Positions 54,575 to 63,084 of a DNA stretch of 64,000 nucleotides are shown here, piece by piece; the stretch's first letter is position 1, and each line of letters begins with the position of its first letter. Source of the DNA: Thalassospira sp. HJ (GTDB lineage: Bacteria > Pseudomonadota > Alphaproteobacteria > Rhodospirillales > Thalassospiraceae); NCBI RefSeq assembly GCF_000948415.1, contig NZ_JYII01000010.1, forward strand, positions 372,001 through 436,000, read 5' to 3'. The notes beneath the pieces are model-generated. The model saw only the letters and a program-made list of their open reading frames with translations, did not search any database and was not told where the DNA came from. The position numbers and the translations under genes are program-made.

Positions 54575-57564
54575 GCAGCTTCCGCGTTTCCGGGCGTGGT
54601 CGCGTCGATCACACCCAACCGATCCAGTTCACCTTTGATGGCAAGAAAATCAAAGGCTTCAAGGGCGATACCGTTGCATCAGCTTTGCTGGCCAATGGCA
54701 TTCACCTGATGGGTCGTTCGTTTAAATATCACCGCCCGCGTGGTGCCGTGACCGCCGGTTCGGAAGAGCCGAACGCGCTGGTCGGTACCCGTCGCGGTCC
54801 GGGCCGGTTCGAGCCGAACACCCGTGCAACTGTCCAGGAAATCTGGGACGGCCTGCAGGTCAACAGCCAGAACCGTTATCCCAGCCTGTCCTTTGACATT
54901 GGCGCGATCAATGACAAGGCCTATATGCTGTTCTCCGCCGGGTTCTACTACAAGACCTTCATGTGGCCGAAATCCTTCTGGGACAAGGTCTATGAGCCGT
55001 TCATCCGCGCGGCCGCCGGTCTTGGTGTTTCGCCGACTGAACCTGATCCGGATCACTATGCATCGCGTTACCTGCATACCGATGTTCTGATCATTGGTGC
55101 CGGTCCTGCCGGTCTTGCAGCCGCTGTTTCGGCGGCACGTGCCGGTTCGCGTGTGACCCTTGTTGATGAAAACCCGGAAGCGGGTGGTTCGCTTCTGTCC
55201 GAACCGTCGGCCATGATCGAAGACATGCCGGCATGGGACTGGGTTGCCAAAACCGTGGCCGAGCTCAAGGAGCTTGGCGTCAAGGTGATGACCCGCACGA
55301 CCGCGATTGGCTATTACCACCAGAACATGGTTGGTCTCTGTGAAAAGCTGACCGACCACCTTGCCAGCCCGGATGGGGAAACGCCGCGCGAACGCATGTG
55401 GCGTGTCCGCGCCAAGCAGGTTGTTCTCGCACAGGGTGCGCTTGAAAAGCCGCTGGTGTTTGATGGCAACGATCGCCCGGGTGTGATGCTGGCCGGTTCG
55501 GCCCAGACTTACCTTAACCGCTATGGCGTGCGCGTTGGCAACAAGGCCGTCATCGTCACCAGCCATGACAGCGCATGGTATGCCGCCTTTGATCTGGCCG
55601 ATGCCGGCACCACCATTGCCGCCATCATTGATACCCGTGCCGAGCCGAATGGCGATCTGGTTGCCGAGGCGACCAAACGTGGCATCCGTATCATGGCCGG
55701 TCACACTGTTACCGGGACCGAAGGCCGCCTGCGTATCAAATCGGTTCGCGTCAACCCGATCACCGGATCGTCGGTCGGTGCTGCCGAGGTTATCGTTTGC
55801 GATTGCCTTCTGATGTCGGGTGGCTGGACGCCGTCGCTTCACTTGTTCTCGCACACCAAGGGAACGCTGAAGTGGGACGAGGAACGCCAGACCTTCCTGC
55901 CGGATCACAAGGCAGAAGAATGCGAAATCGCCGGCGCAGGCCGTGGCCTGTGGGGCATTGAAGCTGTCCTGAATGACGGGGCGGAAATGGGTGCAGCAGC
56001 AGCCAAAAGCCTTGGCAAGACGACCAAGGCTGCAAGCTACGGCGTTGCCAATGACCGTCCGGGAACCGGTGTCAGCCACAAGGAACTGCCGACCGATCTG
56101 GACGCTGGCAAGGCACGCGCCTTTGTCGATTACCAGAATGATGTCACGGCCAAGGACCTTCGTCTGGCGGTGCGCGAAGGCATGCGTTCGATCGAACATG
56201 TCAAACGCTACACCACCAACGGCATGGCGACCGATCAGGGCAAGATGTCGAACATCAACGGCCTGAACATTGCGTCTGACGCATTGGGTGTGCCGCAGCC
56301 GAAAGTTGGTCTGACGACGTTCCGTCCGCCTTACACTCCGACCACCTTTGGCGCTTTCTGTGGTTATCACAAGGGCAGTCACTTTGAAGTGACGCGTAAA
56401 ACCCCGATTGATAGCTGGGCCGAAGAAAACGGTGCCGCGTACGAGCCGGTCAGCCTGTGGCGCCGCGCATGGTACTTCCCGAAAGACGGCGAAGACATGC
56501 ATGCAGCGGTTTCGCGCGAATGCCGTGCGACGCGTGCAAGTGTCGGCATCTTTGATGCATCGACCCTTGGCAAGATCGAGGTGGTTGGCCCCGATGCGGT
56601 TGAATTCATGAACCGCATGTACACCAACCCTTGGACCAAGCTGGCACCGGGGCGGGCACGTTATGGCCTGCTTCTGGGCGATGACGGGTTTATCCGTGAT
56701 GACGGTGTCATTGGCCGTTTGGCCGATGATCGCTTCCATGTCACCACCACGACCGGTGGTGCGGCACGTGTTCTGAACATGATGGAAGACTACCTTCAGA
56801 CCGAATGGCCTGACCTTGATGTCTGGCTGACTTCGACCACCGAGCAGTGGGCGACCATTGCGCTGAACGGCCCGAATGCGCGCAAGGTGCTTGAGCCGTT
56901 TGTCGAAGGTCTTGATATGTCTGATGAAGCCTTCCCGCACATGTCGGTTGCCGAATGCCGCGTTGGTGGCTTCCCGGCACGCCTGTTCCGCATCAGCTTT
57001 ACCGGTGAAGTCGGTTTTGAGGTCAACGTTCCGGCCCATGCTGGTCGCGCACTTTGGGAAATGCTGTTCGAGGCTGGCAAGAAATACGATATCTGCCCTT
57101 ATGGTACCGAAACCATGCACGTGCTGCGTGCCGAGAAGGGCTATATCATTGTCGGTCAGGACACCGATGGCACGGTCACCCCGCATGACGCCGGGCTGGG
57201 CTGGGCAATCGGTAAAATGAAACCCGACTTTGTCGGTAAACGCGGTCTGGCACGTCCGGATCTGGTTGCCGAAGGTCGCAAGCAGCTGATCGGTCTTCTG
57301 ACCAAAGATGGCAAAACCAAGCTTGAGGAAGGTGCGCAGATCGTTCTTGACCCGAACCAGCCCAAGCCGATGAAAATGGTTGGCCATGTGACATCAAGCT
57401 ATCACAGCGATGCCGCTGGTCGTCCGATTGCCATGGCGCTGCTTGAAGACGGTTTCAATCGTATGGGTGAAACCATTTACATTCCGATGCCTGATCGTGT
57501 GATCAAGGCAACTGTCACCGGGACGGTCTTCTTCGATCCCGAAGGCGCACGGTTGAAACTCTAG
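54571..57564 (+). CDS. soxA: Sarcosine oxidase alpha subunit
   Basis: 997 aa, normal length. N-terminal ferredoxin-like part (FTFDGKKIKGFKGDTVASALLANG), NAD/FAD domain (VLIIGAGPAGLAAAVSAARAG, about residues 172-192) and a C-terminal GCV_T aminomethyltransferase domain (about 600-990: RAEKGYIIVGQDTDGTVTP, GLGWAIGKMKPDFVGKRGL). The last transfers the C1 group to tetrahydrofolate. Central subunit of the BDAG tetramer; followed by soxG after 15 bases. Confidence 0.93.
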   Translation: MSSFRVSGRGRVDHTQPIQFTFDGKKIKGFKGDTVASALLANGIHLMGRSFKYHRPRGAVTAGSEEPNALVGTRRGPGRFEPNTRATVQEIWDGLQVNSQNRYPSLSFDIGAINDKAYMLFSAGFYYKTFMWPKSFWDKVYEPFIRAAAGLGVSPTEPDPDHYASRYLHTDVLIIGAGPAGLAAAVSAARAGSRVTLVDENPEAGGSLLSEPSAMIEDMPAWDWVAKTVAELKELGVKVMTRTTAIGYYHQNMVGLCEKLTDHLASPDGETPRERMWRVRAKQVVLAQGALEKPLVFDGNDRPGVMLAGSAQTYLNRYGVRVGNKAVIVTSHDSAWYAAFDLADAGTTIAAIIDTRAEPNGDLVAEATKRGIRIMAGHTVTGTEGRLRIKSVRVNPITGSSVGAAEVIVCDCLLMSGGWTPSLHLFSHTKGTLKWDEERQTFLPDHKAEECEIAGAGRGLWGIEAVLNDGAEMGAAAAKSLGKTTKAASYGVANDRPGTGVSHKELPTDLDAGKARAFVDYQNDVTAKDLRLAVREGMRSIEHVKRYTTNGMATDQGKMSNINGLNIASDALGVPQPKVGLTTFRPPYTPTTFGAFCGYHKGSHFEVTRKTPIDSWAEENGAAYEPVSLWRRAWYFPKDGEDMHAAVSRECRATRASVGIFDASTLGKIEVVGPDAVEFMNRMYTNPWTKLAPGRARYGLLLGDDGFIRDDGVIGRLADDRFHVTTTTGGAARVLNMMEDYLQTEWPDLDVWLTSTTEQWATIALNGPNARKVLEPFVEGLDMSDEAFPHMSVAECRVGGFPARLFRISFTGEVGFEVNVPAHAGRALWEMLFEAGKKYDICPYGTETMHVLRAEKGYIIVGQDTDGTVTPHDAGLGWAIGKMKPDFVGKRGLARPDLVAEGRKQLIGLLTKDGKTKLEEGAQIVLDPNQPKPMKMVGHVTSSYHSDAAGRPIAMALLEDGFNRMGETIYIPMPDRVIKATVTGTVFFDPEGARLKL

Positions 57565-57579
57565 GCGGGGAACAGAAAA

Positions 57580-58131
57580 ATGACGGTACTTACACACGCA
57601 TTTACGCCGGGTCCGATCGTTGCATCAGGACCGGTCAAGCTGACCCTGATGGCACCGGTTGCTCGTTTCTCACTGCGTCTGCGTGCGGCCAATATTCCGG
57701 CCGTATCCAAGGCGATCGGTGTTGATCTGGCAACCACCGTTGGCGCACGTGCTGCCAACGGCACCACCGAGACGATCTGTCTTGGCCCGGATGAATGGCT
57801 GATCATTGCCAAGCCCGACGATACCGAGAAATTGGTTGCGGCCTGCGCGGATGTGTATGCATCCGCAACCCACAGCCTGACAGAGGTATCCGCCCGTGAA
57901 GTTACGGTCCGGATCGAAGGCGAACGTGCCGCCGAGTTGCTTACCATCGGCTGCCCGCGCGACATCGACACCATCCCGGTTGGCGGTGGTTGCCGCACGG
58001 TGATCGATGGTGTCACGGTCGTTCTCTGGCGTGACGCGGAACAAAGCTTCCGTATGGACATCTGGCGTTCCTTTGCCCTGCACGTCATCGATCTGCTGTG
58101 CACCGGCTGCAAGGAATTTGCTGCAGAATAA
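57580..58131 (+). CDS. soxG: Sarcosine oxidase gamma subunit
   Basis: 183 aa. GCV_T-like SoxG: LGPDEWLIIAKPDDTEKLVA, HSLTEVSAREVTVRIEGERAAELLTIGCPRDI and FRMDIWRSFALHVIDLL. Completes the soxBDAG operon, which is followed by a strong hairpin. No glyA, folD or purU follows within the window. Confidence 0.92.
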   Translation: MTVLTHAFTPGPIVASGPVKLTLMAPVARFSLRLRAANIPAVSKAIGVDLATTVGARAANGTTETICLGPDEWLIIAKPDDTEKLVAACADVYASATHSLTEVSAREVTVRIEGERAAELLTIGCPRDIDTIPVGGGCRTVIDGVTVVLWRDAEQSFRMDIWRSFALHVIDLLCTGCKEFAAE

Positions 58132-58140
58132 ATCAAGTCG

Positions 58141-58172
58141 GGGCGGGGTTCTGGCAATTGCCAACCCCGCCC
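58141..58172 (+). terminator. Probable terminator after soxG
   Basis: GGGCGGGGTT (58141-58150) / AACCCCGCCC (58163-58172), with an inner TGGC/GCCA extension. GC-rich stem with only a short T tail, 9 bases after the soxG stop. Confidence 0.55.
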
Positions 58173-58438
58173 TTACTGTAGCTGGACGTTGGTGACCTGC
58201 TGGACGCCTGATCTCTCGCTTGTGTTTTGCAACGTGATCAAAGCGCCACCCGATTGCAATTTCGGGATTAATCCGCATGCCTCTGGGTTGAATTTCTCGC
58301 AGCCCGCCCCACTAGTATAATTAACCCCACTTTAATGCTGTTCTCGCCCATACCCTTGCTTAGGCGGTGAGGGAGCGGGAATGAGTTTTTCAAACTAAAA
58401 ACAGGTGGGGGCGCGGTGTCAGTAACCAGGGGTAGATA

Positions 58439-58975
58439 ATGAGCGACAGGCGCGACGCCAGGCTTTCTGGCAACGAGATTTATCTTGAACCGGACGAGAT
58501 CATCGTCACCAAAACCGATACCACCGGCAAGATGACCTATGGCAACCGGACATTTTACAAGCTCGCCGGTTACACTGAACAGGAATGCATTGGCAAGCAG
58601 CACAATATTGTCCGTCACCCGGAAATGCCGCGCGTTGTGTTCAAGCTTGCATGGGACACCATCAAGGATGGTCGTGAGATCTTTGCCTATGTAAATAACC
58701 GTTCCAAGAACGGTGATAATTACTGGGTGCTTGCGCACATGACGCCGAGCCGGAACACAGCCGGCGAGATCACCGGCTTTCACAGTAACCGTCGGGCGCC
58801 CGACAAAAAGGTCATCGAAGAGTCTATCGTCCCGCTTTATGACCACCTTCTGAAGCTTGAAAAATCTGCTGCGTCACCAAAGGACGGTTTGGATGCGTCC
58901 TATGCCTATCTCACCGAATTGCTCGCCTCAAAAAAACAAACATTCAACGAATTCACTTTGTCTCTTGGAGGGTAG
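58439..58975 (+). CDS. Stand-alone PAS sensor protein (Aer-like)
   Basis: 178 aa. The PAS domain (residues about 20-120) has the Aer/FIST-like pattern [41 protein letters not shown] and [24 protein letters not shown], which in Aer binds FAD. A helical tail (about 125-178) could contact the receptor. It has no transmembrane segment and no signalling domain. It ends 8 bases before an MCP gene that lacks a sensor, so the two probably form one receptor. GTG or upstream starts were not needed; AGGGGTAGATA precedes the ATG. Confidence 0.82.
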   Translation: MSDRRDARLSGNEIYLEPDEIIVTKTDTTGKMTYGNRTFYKLAGYTEQECIGKQHNIVRHPEMPRVVFKLAWDTIKDGREIFAYVNNRSKNGDNYWVLAHMTPSRNTAGEITGFHSNRRAPDKKVIEESIVPLYDHLLKLEKSAASPKDGLDASYAYLTELLASKKQTFNEFTLSLGG

Positions 58976-58983
58976 TAGGGGTC

Positions 58984-60132
58984 ATGTTTGGGGCGAGTAA
59001 TGCCGAAATCAAGAAAGCGACCGAAATTGTAAAACGTGCAGCAGCAGGGGACTTCGAAGCACGGATTACCAATATTCAAAGTAGCGGGGAAATTGGCGAG
59101 CTTCTGAACGCGATCAATGATCTGATAGACCGCAATGACACCTATGTCCGGGAATCTGTCGCCTGTATGGAAAAGGTGCGCGATAACCGCTATTTCCGCC
59201 GGATCATGGAAACCAGTATGCAGGGCACCTTCCTGACTGCTAGCCGGTCGGTCAACAGTGCGCTTGGCATGATGCAAAGCCGGACCGATGAATTCAGAAA
59301 GCTGGCTGTGACATTTGAAGATTCTGTGGTGGGGATTGTCAATTCGGTCTCGGCATCGGCGACCCAGCTGACCGGATCGTCCGAAAGCCTCACGGCCATT
59401 GCTGCAAACGCATCGGAGAAATCGCTTCTGGTGTCTTCTGCTGCCGAGCAGGCATCGGCCAATGTGCAGGCAGTGTCATCGGCGTCCGAAGAACTTTCGG
59501 CTTCTATTCGTGAAATCAGCGGGCAGGTCTCGAACGCAGCGGTGGTCGCGAATGAAGCGGGCGAGACATCTAAACGCGTTACCGCGCAGGTGACGGAACT
59601 GACCGAGGCAGCCGATCAGATCGCGACCGTGGTTGCACTGATCAATGACATTGCTTCCCAGACCAACCTTCTGGCGCTGAACGCGACGATAGAGGCCGCC
59701 CGTGCGGGCGAGGCCGGCAAGGGCTTTGCCGTTGTCGCCAATGAGGTCAAGAACCTTGCAAGCCAAACGGCACGGGCAACCAGCGAGATCAGCCAGTATG
59801 TCGATAACATTCAGGGTGCGACGACATCGACCGTTGAGGGCATTGACCGGATTTCGGCGATTATTTCCGAAGTGAATGACGCCAATACCTCTGTCGCGGC
59901 CGCGGTCGAGCAGCAATCCGCAGCAACCAACGAGATATCGCGCAACGTTCAGGAAGCCTCAACCGGAACGGACGAGGTATCGCGCAACATCGTCACCGTG
60001 ACCGCCGGGGCACAGGAAACCGGTAACGCGGCAGAAGAACTGACCGAGGCAGCGCGTGATCTTTCGGATAAGGCCGCAACCCTGAAAGCGGAGATCGGGA
60101 ACTTCCTGACCGAAGTGCGCCGGGTGGTGTGA
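58984..60132 (+). CDS. Soluble methyl-accepting chemotaxis protein without sensor domain
   Basis: 382 aa. No transmembrane segment. N-terminal HAMP-like region (about residues 8-55: [31 protein letters not shown]). The signalling tip lies near residues 219-255 ([40 protein letters not shown]), and the methylation-type helices flank it. There is no C-terminal CheR/CheB pentapeptide. The adjoining PAS protein would give it input, forming a two-protein aerotaxis or redox receptor. Confidence 0.88.
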   Translation: MFGASNAEIKKATEIVKRAAAGDFEARITNIQSSGEIGELLNAINDLIDRNDTYVRESVACMEKVRDNRYFRRIMETSMQGTFLTASRSVNSALGMMQSRTDEFRKLAVTFEDSVVGIVNSVSASATQLTGSSESLTAIAANASEKSLLVSSAAEQASANVQAVSSASEELSASIREISGQVSNAAVVANEAGETSKRVTAQVTELTEAADQIATVVALINDIASQTNLLALNATIEAARAGEAGKGFAVVANEVKNLASQTARATSEISQYVDNIQGATTSTVEGIDRISAIISEVNDANTSVAAAVEQQSAATNEISRNVQEASTGTDEVSRNIVTVTAGAQETGNAAEELTEAARDLSDKAATLKAEIGNFLTEVRRVV

Positions 60133-60237
60133 TTGCCGGGGTGCGCCCTGTTGTAATGTTATCTATCTCGTAAACTTGTTTTACATCTGTGGGATGGCTA
60201 GTCTCTGGTGCACCTTGCCCCATTGAAAGCCATTCCG

Positions 60238-61176
60238 ATGATCCGATCTGTTCTTGCCCTTCTTGATATCCGTCCCGTCCATACGCGCCTGATTGCGGAA
60301 CGTCATGACCTGCATCGCTATGACCTGATCGAGGACAAACAAAAGTTCCTCGATGATATGGGCGATCAGATCCGGGCCATTGTCACATCAGCGCGCTTTG
60401 GCGTGCCAGCAGACCTGATGGCGCAGTTGCCTAATCTTGAAGTCATTACGAGTTTTGGGGTTGGTCATGATTTGATTGACCTTGAAGCCTGCCGGGCTCG
60501 GGGCATCCGCGTTTCAACCACCCCGGATATCCTGACCGATGATGTTGCCGATACGGCGATCATGTTGATGCATGCTACCTTGCGCCAGTTACTGGCGGGG
60601 GATGACTGGGTCCGGAGCGGCAAATGGGCCGCCAAGGGGCCAATGGCCCTTGCCCGAACCGTGCGCGGCAGGAAGCTTGGCATTGTCGGGCTGGGGCGCA
60701 TCGGGCAAGCGATTGCATCGCGCGCCATTCCGAGCGGTGTCGAGGTCGGCTATTTCGGGCGTAGCAAGAAGGCCGTCGACTACAAGTTTTTCGATGATCT
60801 TGTGGCGCTTGCCGAGTGGTCCGATATTCTGGTGCTGGCCTGCCCCGGTGGGGCTGCTACCAAGGGGATTGTCAATCAGGCGGTGCTGGATGCGCTTGGT
60901 CGTGCTGGCATCGTGATTAATATCGCACGTGGATCTGTGATCGATGAACCGGCCTTGATCCGAGCTTTGCAAGACGGGACGATTGCCGGTGCCGGTCTTG
61001 ATGTTTTTGATAACGAACCAAACATCGATCCGGCTTTTGCCCAACTTGATAACGTTGTTCTGTATCCGCATCTGGCCAGTGGAACAGTCGAAACCCGCGA
61101 TGCCATGGCGCAGTTGGTTGTTGATAATCTGGATGCCTGGGACGAGCGCGGCGCGTTGATCACACCGATTGTGTGA
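60238..61176 (+). CDS. D-2-hydroxyacid dehydrogenase (glyoxylate/hydroxypyruvate-reductase-like)
   Basis: About 312 aa from ATG 60238 (an earlier start at 60208 is less likely). NAD(P) motif GLGRIGQAIASRA (about 155-167). Catalytic Arg in NIARGSVIDEPAL (near 238), Glu in DNEPNIDPAF (near 267), and His in LYPHLASGT (near 285). In the family these reduce glyoxylate, hydroxypyruvate or other 2-oxoacids. RGSVIDEPAL and the GHDLIDLEACRARGI segment fit the GRHPR group. Alone on its strand; next gene is convergent. Confidence 0.87.
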   Translation: MIRSVLALLDIRPVHTRLIAERHDLHRYDLIEDKQKFLDDMGDQIRAIVTSARFGVPADLMAQLPNLEVITSFGVGHDLIDLEACRARGIRVSTTPDILTDDVADTAIMLMHATLRQLLAGDDWVRSGKWAAKGPMALARTVRGRKLGIVGLGRIGQAIASRAIPSGVEVGYFGRSKKAVDYKFFDDLVALAEWSDILVLACPGGAATKGIVNQAVLDALGRAGIVINIARGSVIDEPALIRALQDGTIAGAGLDVFDNEPNIDPAFAQLDNVVLYPHLASGTVETRDAMAQLVVDNLDAWDERGALITPIV

Positions 61177-61189
61177 TCGGCATTTCACT

Positions 61190-62056
61190 TTAAACCGATG
61201 CCTGGTCGCGCAGCCATTGCCGCAGTAATTCCGCGTCAGAAGACAGGGCATGTGCCCCGATCAACCAGTAATATTTATCGGTATCGGCGGCATCTTCGGA
61301 CAGCACGACAAGATTACCCGATGCGATGTCGGTTTCAATGAGCGCCGTCGGGCAAAGGCCGATCCCGTGACCGGCCTGTATGGAGCTGATCAGCAGATTG
61401 AAATCCCCAAAGACGGGCGCATTGCCGCCCGGCAGTTCAAGGCCGTGTTGCCGGAACCACAGACGCCAGGCATCTTCGGTCTCGTCATGCAGCAATCGCG
61501 CATCCCGGATGGCAACGGGCCTGTCAAGCGGTCCTGCCTTTTCGAGGTAGGATTTGGCACAGGTCGGGCGTGTTGCGGCACTCAGGAGTTTTTCAGCTGT
61601 CCGGTCCGGTGTCGTGCCATGACGGATCAGAAGGTCTGCGCCGACTTCCTCGGGCGTTGTGGCGCCAAACGGATAGACGATGGAGACCTGAATTTCAGGA
61701 TGCCTTTCCATGAAGTCCGGCAAGCGGCTTGTCAGCCAAAGCGATACGACAGAAGGTTGGCAGGCGAGGCCAACTTTGCGTTTGGTCTTTTGCAGGGAAA
61801 CCCGTTCCGCGCCATCGCGGATTTCACGCAGCGCGTTTTGACAGGCGTCGGCAAACTGTTGCCCCTGTCTGATCAGTTGAACCCCGCGCGCCTTGCGGAC
61901 AAAAAGCGGCGTACCAAGCCAGTCTTCAAGGGCGCGTACATGCTGACTGACGGCAGTTGATGTAATGCCAAGCGCCTTGGCCGCACGGACAAAACTTTCA
62001 AAGCGCGCCGCGGCTTCAAAGGCCGGAATATGCGATAGCGGCGGGATATCCTTCAT
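61190..62056 (-). CDS. LysR-family regulator (GcvA-like), divergent from a DUF1989 gene
   Basis: 288 aa. HTH at residues about 8-65 (HIPAFEAAARFESFVRAAKALGITSTAVSQHVRALEDWLG). Effector-binding part includes ACQPSVVSLWLTSRLPDFMERHPEI. Ends 13 bases from the 3' end of the hydroxyacid dehydrogenase gene. A TTCTTG-N9-CAAGAA repeat lies between it and the DUF1989 gene. It probably controls that gene. Confidence 0.86.
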   Translation of the reverse strand: MKDIPPLSHIPAFEAAARFESFVRAAKALGITSTAVSQHVRALEDWLGTPLFVRKARGVQLIRQGQQFADACQNALREIRDGAERVSLQKTKRKVGLACQPSVVSLWLTSRLPDFMERHPEIQVSIVYPFGATTPEEVGADLLIRHGTTPDRTAEKLLSAATRPTCAKSYLEKAGPLDRPVAIRDARLLHDETEDAWRLWFRQHGLELPGGNAPVFGDFNLLISSIQAGHGIGLCPTALIETDIASGNLVVLSEDAADTDKYYWLIGAHALSSDAELLRQWLRDQASV

Positions 62057-62073
62057 GGATTATGGATAAGTAT

Positions 62074-62094
62074 TTCTTGGTCTAATGGCAAGAA
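62074..62094. promoter_or_regulatory. Inverted repeat in the LysR / DUF1989 promoter
   Basis: TTCTTG (62074-62079) and CAAGAA (62089-62094), 9-base spacer, 18-38 bases from the LysR start. Likely operator. Confidence 0.5.
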
Positions 62095-62167
62095 GAAACA
62101 TGCTTGTCAGATGGCATGACTATGCGATCCTGTTGTCCATTCATTTTCCCCTGATCAAGGTCATGTC

Positions 62168-63019
62168 ATGACGATGAAGCCCCAACATTCCGCCCCTGCA
62201 GATGCTGATGCCCGCCGCGCGGTGACGCCCGTGGTGGTTTATCCCAACGGGACGCTGCCCGAACCGGATTTCGCGACCTTGGCCGAAATCAAGGCATCGA
62301 TGAAAAAGACCGATGAGGTCATCGTGCCGCCGCGTGATGCCCGCACGTTTCATGTGCCCAAGGGGTGCTTTTTCCGCATCGTCAGTGTCGAGGGACCGCA
62401 GGTCGGGGACCTTAACCTGTGGAATGCCAATGATCTTAAGGAACGGTTTTTCAGTGGCAAGACGCGCGCCCTGCATCGAACCCATGTAACGACCGGTGAC
62501 CGGTTATGGTCAAACATGCCGTATTTACGATCAATGGCGTTGATCAGTGAAGATACGCTCGACTGGTATGGCTTTGATGAGGATGGCGGCAGTGTCCATG
62601 ACGTGATCGGCACCCGTTGTGATCCGTTTACCAACCGGCTGCTGTCCGGGCAGGATTATCATCGATGCTGCCATTCGAACCTGTGTCGGGCGCTAAGTCA
62701 CGAAACCGGCATGTCGATGCAGGAAGCCGATCATTATGTGCATGATGTGCTTAATGTCTTCATGTGCACCGGCTTTACCAAGGATACCCATCAGTATTTC
62801 ATGAAGGCAAGCCCGGTGCGCCCGGGGGATTATATTGAAATGTTTGCCGAGATCGACTTGCTGGGCAATTTGTCGACCTGTCCGGGCGGTGATTGCAGCA
62901 CCGGACATTCAAGCGATGAGGCGGCCTGTTATCCGCTTAAGGTCGAGATCTATGAAACCGATCCGGCCTTGCGCAGCAAATGGGATTTCCCGGCGCCGAA
63001 CGCTTATCAGCATCCCTGA
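62168..63019 (+). CDS. DUF1989 / urea carboxylase-associated family protein
   Basis: 283 aa. Family features are VEGPQVGDLNLWNANDLKERFFSGKTRALHRTHVT (near residues 75-110), GTRCDPFTNRLLSGQDYHRCCHSNL, and LLGNLSTCPGGDCSTGHSSDEAACYPLKVEI. The conserved Cys and His residues suggest a metal centre. Members accompany urea carboxylase or allophanate pathways and amino-acid/riboswitch-guanidine genes, but no such genes are seen here. A strong terminator follows. Function unknown. Confidence 0.8.
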   Translation: MTMKPQHSAPADADARRAVTPVVVYPNGTLPEPDFATLAEIKASMKKTDEVIVPPRDARTFHVPKGCFFRIVSVEGPQVGDLNLWNANDLKERFFSGKTRALHRTHVTTGDRLWSNMPYLRSMALISEDTLDWYGFDEDGGSVHDVIGTRCDPFTNRLLSGQDYHRCCHSNLCRALSHETGMSMQEADHYVHDVLNVFMCTGFTKDTHQYFMKASPVRPGDYIEMFAEIDLLGNLSTCPGGDCSTGHSSDEAACYPLKVEIYETDPALRSKWDFPAPNAYQHP

Positions 63020-63028
63020 TCAAATTGC

Positions 63029-63065
63029 AAAAGCCCCGTCGGTTTGTACGACGGGGCTTTTTTGT
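63029..63065 (+). terminator. Rho-independent terminator after the DUF1989 gene
   Basis: Stem AAAGCCCCGTCG (63030-63041) / CGACGGGGCTTT (63049-63060), 7-base loop, T-run of six. Also suitable as a terminator for the convergent modC on the other strand. Confidence 0.9.
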
Positions 63066-63084
63066 GGAGGCGGCTCAAAGGCGC

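Noticed and set aside
54679..57387. 902-codon minus-strand open frame antisense to soxA
   Set aside because: Strong codon bias of soxA leaves the opposite frame free of stops. No domain is present and the plus strand is an unambiguous SoxA.
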